A DNA stretch of 64,000 nucleotides. Source: Macrotis lagotis. Lineage: Eukaryota; Chordata; Mammalia; Peramelemorphia; Peramelidae. Of the stretch, positions 57,158-64,000 are shown piece by piece. Every line of letters starts with the position of its first letter. Within the stretch, counting starts at the first letter, position 1. Location: contig NC_133661.1 in NCBI RefSeq assembly GCF_037893015.1, positions 248,678,962 through 248,742,961 of the forward strand, read 5' to 3'. Below the pieces are notes generated by a model. It was not told the origin of the DNA and did not search any database. It saw only the letters and a list, made by a program, of their open reading frames with translations. The position numbers and the translations under genes are program-made.

Positions 57158-57981
57158 ATGCAGGGTTGGTTCAATATTAGGAAAACTGTTAGTATACTCA
57201 ATTATATCAACAACAAAACTATCAGAAATCATATGATCATATCAATAGATGCTGAAAAAGCTTTTGACAAAATACAGCATCCATTCCTACTAAAAACACT
57301 AGAGAGTATAGGAATAAATGGACGGTTCCTTAAAATAATTAGCAGTATCTATCTGAAACCATCAACAAGAATTATATTCAATGGGGAGAGGCTAGAGGCA
57401 TTCCCAATAAGATCAGGGTGAAACAAAGGTGCCCATTATCACCACTACTATTCAATATTGTATTAGAAATGTTGGCATCAGCAATTAGAGAAGAAAAAGA
57501 AATTGAAGGAATTAAAATTGGGAAGGAAGAGACGAAACTCTCACTCTTTGCAGATGGCATGATGGTCTACCTAGAGAATCCCAAGAAATCATCCAAAAAA
57601 CTACTGGAAACAATTAGCAATTTTAGCAAAGTTGCAGGTTATGAAATAAACCCTCATAAATCCTCAACTTTTTCTATATATGTCTAGCAAGATACAGCAG
57701 GAAGAGCTAGAAAGAGAAATCCCATTCAAAGTAACCTCAGACAATATAAAATACTTGGAGTCTATTTGCCAAGACAGACTCAGAATGTTTTTGAAAATAA
57801 TTATAAAACACTTCTCACACAAATTAAATCAGATTTAAATAACTGGGCAAATATCAACTGCTCATGGATAGGTAGAGCTAATATAATAAAAATGACAATT
57901 CTACCAAAACTAAACTATCTGTTTAGTGCCCTACCAATCAAAATCCCCAAAAATTACTTTAATGAGTTAAAAAAATTGTAA
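57158..57981 (+). pseudogene. L1 ORF2 reverse-transcriptase fragment, inactivated
   Basis: Three open stretches in changing frames (57158-57421, 57418-57687, 57766-57981) make up the RT core. The catalytic FADD motif reads FADG (GAC to GGC), motif B reads KQRC where the family has a Gly (QGC), and two frameshifts break the frame. The protein could not have been active. The last stretch (LPKLNYLFSALPIKIPKNY) is the thumb-side block of L1 RT. Confidence 0.9.
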
Positions 57982-58122
57982 GTAAATTCATATGGAGAAA
58001 TAAAAAGTCAAGAATTGGCAGGAGATTAATGGAAAAAAAAGTGCAAAAGAAGGTGGCTTAGCCCTACCTGATCTAAAATTATATTATAAAGCATCAGTCA
58101 TCAAAACTGTTTGGTATTGGCT

Positions 58123-58139
58123 AAGAAATAGAGTGGTGG
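58123..58139 (+). repeat. 5' target-site duplication of the MMD retrocopy
   Basis: aagaaatagagtggtgg, L1 sequence directly before the GC-rich 5' UTR. It recurs after the poly(A) as aagaactagagtggtgg. The L1 copies at 1 and 27 kb show the uninterrupted site. Confidence 0.95.
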
Positions 58140-58320
58140 CGGCCAGCCGGGCCCGGGCCCCAGTCGCCCTCCCTCGGGCCCTGTCTGTCGAGCCCAGCCC
58201 GGCAGAGCCCGATCCAGCAGGGACCGGGAGCAGCCTGAGCCCGAGCCCGAGAGATGAGGGCCCCGAGCCGGCGGGGCCAGCCACGCTGAGGACCGAGGCG
58301 GCGGGAGCATCCTTGCAGTT
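58140..58320 (+). promoter_or_regulatory. GC-rich, CpG-rich 5' UTR of the retrocopy
   Basis: About 180 bases of strongly GC-rich sequence with many CpGs in a CpG-poor, AT-rich neighbourhood. It derives from the MMD 5' UTR, probably part of the parent's CpG island. Whether it acts as a promoter here is unknown. Confidence 0.6.
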
Positions 58321-59033
58321 CAAGAGCCAATTCCAGCGGTTCATGAACCATCGGGCCCCTGCCAACAGCCGCTATAAACCTACTTGCTATGAACATGCTG
58401 CTAACTGTTACACACATGCTCTCCTCATTGTTTCAGCTATTGTGGGCAGTGCCCTCCTCCATCGACTATCAGATGACTATTGGGAAAAGATCACAGCATG
58501 GATTTATGGAATGGGCCTATGTGCCCTCTTCATCGTTTCCACAGTATTTCACATTGTTTCATGGAAAAAGAGTCACTTAAGGACAATAGAGCATTGTTTT
58601 CATATGTGTGATAGAATGGTGATCTATTTCTTCATTGCAGCCTCCTATGTACCATGGTTAAATCTTTGTGAACTTGGACCCCTGGCATCTCATATGCGTT
58701 GGTTTATCTGGCTCATGGCAGCTGGAGGAACCATTTATGTATTTCTCTACCATGAAAAGTATAAAGTTGGTCGAATTCTTTTTCTACCTAACAATGGGAT
58801 TTTCTCCTGCCTTGGTAGTAACATCAATGAATAATACTGATGGGCTGCAAGAACTGGCCTGTGGAGGCTTAATTTATTGCTTGGGAGTCGTGTTCTTCAA
58901 AAGTGATGGTATCATTCCATTCGCTCATGCCATCTGGCACCTTTTTGTGGCCACAGCAGCAGCAGCAGTACATTACTATGCCACTTGGAAATACCTTTAT
59001 AGAAGTCCTACAGACTTTATCCGACATTTATGA

Positions 59034-60772
59034 ACCAACCTGTGCTAAGTCTCCAAACCAGTTTTACTTCTGTTATGGAATTGGGGCTGGGCAAGAGTAG
59101 ACAATTGCACAGGGGAAAAAAAAGTACACTGACTTTGCTAGATTTTTAAAAAAATAATACAATTAGTGTGAACTAAGATTATGATCTGTGTTGAGTGGTT
59201 CCCTCCTCTCAGCAAAGAAGATACTGTATTAACTTATCTATTCCATTCCACCTTCATGAAATACTCTGTATAGAATGGCCAATGGATATTTACATATGAG
59301 AATTTTATATTTTAATCTTACCAATTTTACTGCATGGATTTTCTAAATTAGTAATTCAAAATGTAAGAAGTCAGTGTTTAAGTGCAATAACAAATTCTTT
59401 TTTTTCTTTTTAAAAATAATTTCTATAACTCTGTTCATTAGCTTTGTGAAGAATCATGGACAGAATTCAGACAACTTTCTTTGCCATGTTTCATTGTGGC
59501 ATAATATGCTTATTTTTAAATGGAAACTTTAGGTTTTTGTAAATTTTTTAAAGAATTTCATTGAGAAGATATCTATGCAGTTATTCATTCATTTGGGTTG
59601 CAAATCACTGCAACCAGCAGTCAACATTCCACATACTGATAAACATACCTCTTTCAGTGGTTTTATTATGTCAAATAATTGCCAATTTTTTAAAACTACA
59701 GATTCAAAACTTGCCTGCCAACTTGTATCTATAAATTCAATTCTGCTTCATCATTAATGTAGTCTACTAGCAATGGAAAAATTCTTTTGACCTCATTAGC
59801 TTTTATGAAGACCTGACTCTCCCTCTCCTTTTGACACTGTTACTTCAAGGATCCTTTGGATGATGATGAATAAGGGGATGCTTCTGTTTCAAGTTAGTTT
59901 TCATGGGGTTGGGTTAACCAGTTGAAAATCCTTGAAGATTATGATGAATTCAATTGAATGCTCATTACCTGTTTGGTGCCCATTGGTTAAATTGATGTAG
60001 TTTAGCTTCAGTATTGACTATCTTCACATATGAAATTTGCTTTAAATTATGTGGTTAGATGCATCAATTCATTTATACTCCTATCTTTCAACAAGCTTTT
60101 CCTTTTTTTTCCTATAAAAACTTTTGAACATTATGGGACTGAAAGTTTTAAGTCATGGTTCAGTCTCATCATGATGGTAGTGTGATTAGCATGTTATTGT
60201 ATCTTGTCTTAACCTATAAATGTCTTATATTAAGATTGACACTTTCACTTCATTCACTTTTGTCTTCCATGTTAATATTTGTAATAATGAAACAACCTCT
60301 TGCCTTCAATTTTGATTCTAGGTATTGCCTGTTTTCCACTAATGGGCCTGATCAGTGAGAATTGTCTAATGTTGATTAGCCTACTTTAGACTCACTAATA
60401 TGGTCGATTTTAATTTTTTTCTTGATATGGGCTTCAAAGGGGATAAATTTTGTTGTTGTTTTAATATATTAAGAACTCTGCATATTTGTGTAAATTATGT
60501 GAGAATGAATGAGCAAAAGACCTCTACAGTATTAAGTAGTAAACATATGTTCTAGAGCAGGCCCCAGTTACAGACCACAGATCACAGACCACTCTTTTGT
60601 ATGCATGATTCTCACATATCTGGATGCCTGATATCTTCCTGTGTACATTTGTTTTAACATATTACTATTTTTTGTGAGTTCCTTTACTCTGTTCAAAAGT
60701 AGCACTGTCAAAACCACTAAAATTTATGTAAAATCCTGCTGTAGTCTTGAATAAAATTGTAATTTGAACTTG
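59034..60772 (+). other. 3' UTR of the MMD retrocopy
   Basis: 1.74 kb of AT-rich sequence from the stop codon to the poly(A), with no SINE or L1 insertion. Its length suits the long 3' UTR known for MMD mRNA. Open stretches inside (such as 59575-59757 or 60155-60358) are chance frames. Confidence 0.85.
60750..60755 (+). terminator. Polyadenylation signal of the retrocopied mRNA
   Basis: AATAAA 18 bases before the poly(A) tract at 60773, at the normal distance for a used signal. Confidence 0.9.
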
Positions 60773-60780
60773 AAAAAAAA

Positions 60781-60797
60781 AAGAACTAGAGTGGTGG
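60781..60797 (+). repeat. 3' target-site duplication of the MMD retrocopy
   Basis: aagaactagagtggtgg, 16 of 17 identical to 58123-58139. It overlaps the last two A of the poly(A) tract and leads back into L1 ORF2 (accagtggaatagactaggt). Confidence 0.95.
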
Positions 60798-62308
60798 ACC
60801 AGTGGAATAGACTAGGTGTAAAAGCAGGAAAGGATTATAGTAATCTGCTGTTTGATAAACCCAAAGAGTCCAGCCATTGGGATAAAAACTCCCTCTTTGA
60901 TAAAAACTGCTGGGATAATTGGAAGTTAGTATGGAAGAAACTTAGATTAGACCAACACCTCACACCCTTTACCAAGATAAGATCCAAATGGTTATAGGAC
61001 TTAGACATAAAAAACAATACTATAAGCAAATTAGAAGATCAAGGACTAGTTTACCTGTCAGATCTATGGAAAAGGGAGCAGTTTATGACTAAGGAAGAGT
61101 TGGAGAACATCACCAAAAACCAATTAGATGATTTCGATTACATCAAATCAAAAAGCTTTTGCACAGATAAAACCACTGTAACCAAGATCAAAAGAAATGT
61201 AGTAAATTGGGAAACAATCTTTACAACTAATGATTCTGACAAAGGACTCATTTCTAAAATATACAAAGAACTGAGTCATATTTTTAAAACAAAAAAGCCA
61301 TTCCCCAATTGACAAATGGTCAAAGGATATGCAAAGGCAATTTACAGATAAGGAGATCAAAGCAATTTATAGCCATATAAAAAAATGCTTTAAATCATTA
61401 ATTATTAGAGAAATGCAAAGTAAAGCTTATCTGAGGTACCACCTCACACCTCTCATATTGGCCAATATGACCAAAAAGGATAATGATCATTATTGGAAGG
61501 GTTGTGGGAAATCTGAGACACTATTATACAGTTGGTGGAGCCGTGAACTCATCTAACCCTTCTGGAGAGCTATTTGGAGCTACACCCAAAGGGCAACAAA
61601 AATATGCATACCCTTTGACCCAGCAATACCATTACTGGGTCTATATCTTGAAGAGATCATGAAAAAGGGTAAAAACATTACTTGTACAAAAATATTTATA
61701 AGCAGCCCTGTTTGTGGTGGCAAAGAATTGGAAATCAAGTAAATGTCCTTCAATTGGGGAATGGCTTAGCCAACTGTGGTATATGTATGTCATGGAACAC
61801 TATTATTGTATTAGAAACCAGGAGGGATGGGAATTCAGGGAAGCCTGAAGGGATTTCCATGAATAGATGCTGAGTGAAATGAGCAGAACCAGAAAAACAC
61901 TGTACACCCTAACAGCAACATGGGAGTGATGTTCAACCTTGAGGGACTTGCTCATTCCATCAGCGCAACAATTGGGAGCAATTTTGGGCTGTCTGCAAAG
62001 GAGAGTGCCATTTGTATCCAGATAAGGAGCTGTGGAGTTTGAACAAAGTTCAAGGAATATTCCCTTTAATTTAGAAAAAACAAATATCTCATTGTCTGAT
62101 CTTGTTACCTCTTAGACTTCTTGTCTCTTCTGTGAGGATATGATTTCTCTCTCATCACACCCAATTTGGATCAAGGTACAACATGGAAACAAAGTAAAGA
62201 GTGACAGATTGCTTTCTGTGGGGGGTGGGGGGGTAGTAAGATTGGGGGGGAAATTGTAAAACTTAAATAATATCTTTAATAAAAATTAATTTAAAAAATT
62301 TATCATCA

Positions 62309-62530
62309 GATACAGATATTGCTGATAGTCATTGCTATAGCAATGAGATGTCATTGATGATGCCAATGAGAAGTCCAGTGAGAACTCCTCCAAGATTCAC
62401 AAGGTTGTTGTCTGACCATATAGGGTTTTCTCTCTCTGGGTTTTTGTGACACTACTCTTTTCTGATTCTTCTCCTACCATTCTGACAAAATTTTCCCAAG
62501 AAGAGCAAGAGTTCCATAGGGAAGAGGGGA
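62309..62530. other. Interval without a recognised element
   Basis: Contains 'attgctgatagtcattgcta' and a T-rich stretch; nothing recognised. Confidence 0.35.
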
Positions 62531-62534
62531 AAGG

Positions 62535-62745
62535 GCATAAGTATTTATATAGTACTTACTCATGTGCCAAGTACTTTACAAATACAACCTCATTTGATCC
62601 CCACAACAGCTCTGGGAGATAGATGCCATTATCCCCATTTTATAATTGAGGAAACTGAGGCAAATAGAGGTTAACTGAGTTGCCCAGAAACAAACAGTTA
62701 GTGTCTGAAGTCACATTTGAACCCAGGTCTTCCTGATCTGGTCCC
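62535..62745 (-). mobile_element. MIR
   Basis: Nearly complete antisense MIR: 'catgtgccaagtactttaca', 'cctcatttgatccccacaac', 'tgaggaaactgaggcaaata' and 'acatttgaacccaggtcttc'. Confidence 0.88.
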
Positions 62746-62924
62746 CCAGTTATCCTTTTACTTGAAAGAAGTTAACAAATATTGACAGATCCAAATATAT
62801 AGGTCCAAAGCACAGGAGCAGTAATTAAAATGAGACTATTGGGTTATTCACTTAAATAAAGTGCAAGTGAGGAGTTCAGTGTACTTTGTGAATTATGTTT
62901 TGTAATATCTTCCATTCTTTAATG

Positions 62925-63090
62925 ATTTTTTTAAAAAATAAATGTTATTTTATTTTTTCCAATTACATAAAAAGATCATTTTCAACATTCATCTTTTTAT
63001 AAGATTTTGAGTTCCACATTTTTTGACTTTCCTTCCTTTCCTCCCCATCCATACAATAGCGAGTAATCTTATAGAGGTTATACTCCATTC
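62925..63090 (-). mobile_element. LINE-1 3' UTR fragment
   Basis: 'ttttccaattacataaaaag', 'tcattttcaacattcatctt' and 'agattttgagttccacattt' are antisense L1 3' UTR wording. Confidence 0.7.
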
Positions 63091-63109
63091 CTTAATATTA
63101 TTGTTCAAT

Positions 63110-63847
63110 TGTGTCCAACTCTGTCCACCTTGTTATCTGATTCAACTAGTTTTTAGTTGATTCTCTAGCATTCTCTAAGTATACCATCATATCATCTACA
63201 GAGAACAATATTTTTGTTTTCTCACTGCCTATTCTTATTCTTCAAATTTCTTTTTCTTCTCTTATTGCTATAACTAGATTTTTATAGTACAGTATTGAAT
63301 AATAATGGGAATTAATGACCATGCTTCACCCATGATTGTATTGAAAAGCTTATCTCCATTACAGATAATACTTACTGATGGCTTTAAATAGATCTATTTG
63401 TCATTTTAAAGAAAGTTCAATTCATTCCTATGCTTTCTAGTATTTTTAATAGGAATGGGAATTGTATTTTTGTCAAAAAAAATTTTGGCATCTATTATCA
63501 GTTTCGACCAATTGTGTGATAATTGAACCAGCCCTGAATTCCTTATATAAATTCCACCTGATCATAGTGTATGATCCTGGTAACATATTGTTATAATCAC
63601 ACTACTATTTTATTTAAAATTTTTGAAACAATATTCATCAGGGAAATTGGTCTGTGATTTTCTTTCTTTGTTTTGGCTTTTCCTGGTTTTAGTATCAGCT
63701 CCATATTTGTGTTATAAAAGGAATTTGATAGGACTCCTTTGCCTATTTTCCCAATAGTTTTAGATAATTAGTTGTTCTTAAATGTTTAGTAGAATTCTAA
63801 ACCTGGACAATTTTTGATAGGGAGTTCATTAATGACTTACTCAATTT
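63110..63847 (-). mobile_element. LINE-1 ORF2 (RT region), antisense
   Basis: 'ctctaagtataccatcatat' to 'caatttttgatagggagttc' follows antisense L1 RT wording, with 'tttgtcaaaaaaaattttgg' near 63464. The same part of ORF2 occurs in the antisense L1 at 6560-6870. Many stops. Confidence 0.75.
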
Positions 63848-63991
63848 TTTTTTTACATTTTCATTTATTTAAGGCAATGAATGGGGTTTGAACAGTTAGT
63901 CAATTATTAAGTGTCTGAGGTCAATTTTGAACTCATGTCCTCCTGACTCTAGGGGCTGGTGTTCTATCCATTGTGCCACCTAGCTGCCCCT
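63848..63991 (-). mobile_element. Marsupial SINE, older
   Basis: 'catttatttaaggcaatgaa' to 'ccacctagctgcccct', with a deletion in the 'gcccaaggtcacacagct' region. Confidence 0.88.
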
Positions 63992-64000
63992 GTTCAATGG

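Larger units (their letters stand above)
58140..60782 (+). pseudogene. MMD: Processed retrocopy of MMD (PAQR family), near full length
   Basis: Intronless copy of the mRNA for monocyte-to-macrophage differentiation associated protein, a seven-transmembrane PAQR protein. The 5' UTR is 58140-58312; coding sequence corresponds to 58313-59033 (240 codons with stop, plus one inserted base); 3' UTR 59034-60772; poly(A) 60773-60782. Conserved stretches: [66 protein letters not shown], then in the shifted frame [14 protein letters not shown] and YRSPTDF. Lesions: the start codon position reads TTG (58313); an extra G at 58769-58770 moves the frame, and the first frame stops at 58834. Several changes look like CpG decay (for example LCELG where Arg is expected). 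The parent gene has several exons, so one uninterrupted copy with poly(A) and TSD is a retrocopy. Confidence 0.96.
56939..62296 (+). mobile_element. 5'-truncated LINE-1 split by the MMD retrocopy
   Basis: TSD aatttatcatca at 56927-56938 and 62297-62308 (12 of 12) frames one L1 of about 2.7 kb plus the 2.64-kb retrocopy. It carries ORF2 from the RT domain to the C-terminus, 3' UTR with G-rich block (62218-62250) and an A-rich tail. RT landmarks: [15 protein letters not shown] (motif A) at about 57225-57270; [13 protein letters not shown] (motif B) after a frameshift at ~57417; FADGMMVYL at ~57546-57572. After the retrocopy the ORF2 C-terminus resumes at 60798 and ends near 62100. Confidence 0.95.

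Noticed and set aside
58084..58417. Overlapping minus-strand frames in the GC-rich block
   Set aside because: GC-rich sequence is poor in stop codons on both strands; these are shadows of the MMD 5' UTR.
58133..58834. A 233-codon open frame that looks like a functional MMD protein with an N-terminal extension
   Set aside because: It opens with GTG inside L1 sequence, runs through the former 5' UTR, has no ATG at the MMD start and loses the frame after residue ~212. It is the retrocopy read through, not a gene.

Overview
The window is eukaryotic, AT-rich and built almost entirely of interspersed repeats. It contains about 30 copies of one tRNA-derived SINE family with the wording typical of marsupials: a head reading ctaggtggcgcagtggat, a box B-like ggttcaaatcc, and a tail reading cttgcaaaaacctaaaa. 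It also holds LINE-1 3' ends and 'half-L1' (HAL1-like) elements, MAR1-like and MIR/CORE-SINEs, L2, CR1/L3 and BovB/RTE remains. Together these point to a marsupial chromosome. The SINE variant resembles the WSINE1 type of Australian marsupials (perhaps a dasyurid), but the species cannot be fixed from the window. I see no intact protein-coding gene with exons and no bacterial, CRISPR or viral protein-coding content.

Layout. 0-8.2 kb: the 3' end of a sense L1, an antisense CR1/L3 relic, antisense L1 pieces and four SINEs. 8.2-20 kb: two HAL1-like elements. The second is fused to an L1 3' end and flanked by a perfect 14-bp target-site duplication (TSD). Next comes an assembly gap of exactly 100 N (16853-16952) whose two sides repeat the same ~2.9 kb, almost certainly an assembly duplication. 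20-32 kb: a stretch with no recognised repeat, L2, an antisense L1, a third HAL1, two sense L1 tails and more L2. 32-37.3 kb: a quiet AT-rich stretch, then a fourth HAL1 riddled with a truncated L1 and SINEs. 37.5-50.7 kb: three diverged collinear copies of one unit, interrupted by later LINEs and SINEs. 50.7-56.9 kb: CORE-SINEs, L2, MIR, a CpG-bearing solo LTR (52254-52658), several SINEs and a BovB/RTE relic.

56.9-62.3 kb is the best-supported story. An L2 fragment received a 5'-truncated L1 (12-bp TSD). That L1 later received a nearly full-length processed retrocopy of MMD (monocyte-to-macrophage differentiation associated, PAQR family). The retrocopy has a GC-rich 5' UTR, the whole reading frame, a ~1.7-kb 3' UTR, an AATAAA signal, a poly(A) tract and a 17-bp TSD made of L1 sequence. 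It has lost its ATG and carries a one-base insertion, so it is a pseudogene by sequence. 62.3-64 kb: MIR, antisense L1 and a final SINE.

The elements form a readable insertion history rather than a functional gene cluster: L1 machinery moved the SINEs, the HAL1s and the MMD mRNA. Family names are assigned by recognising wording and conserved protein motifs; no database search was possible, and boundaries not fixed by TSDs are approximate.
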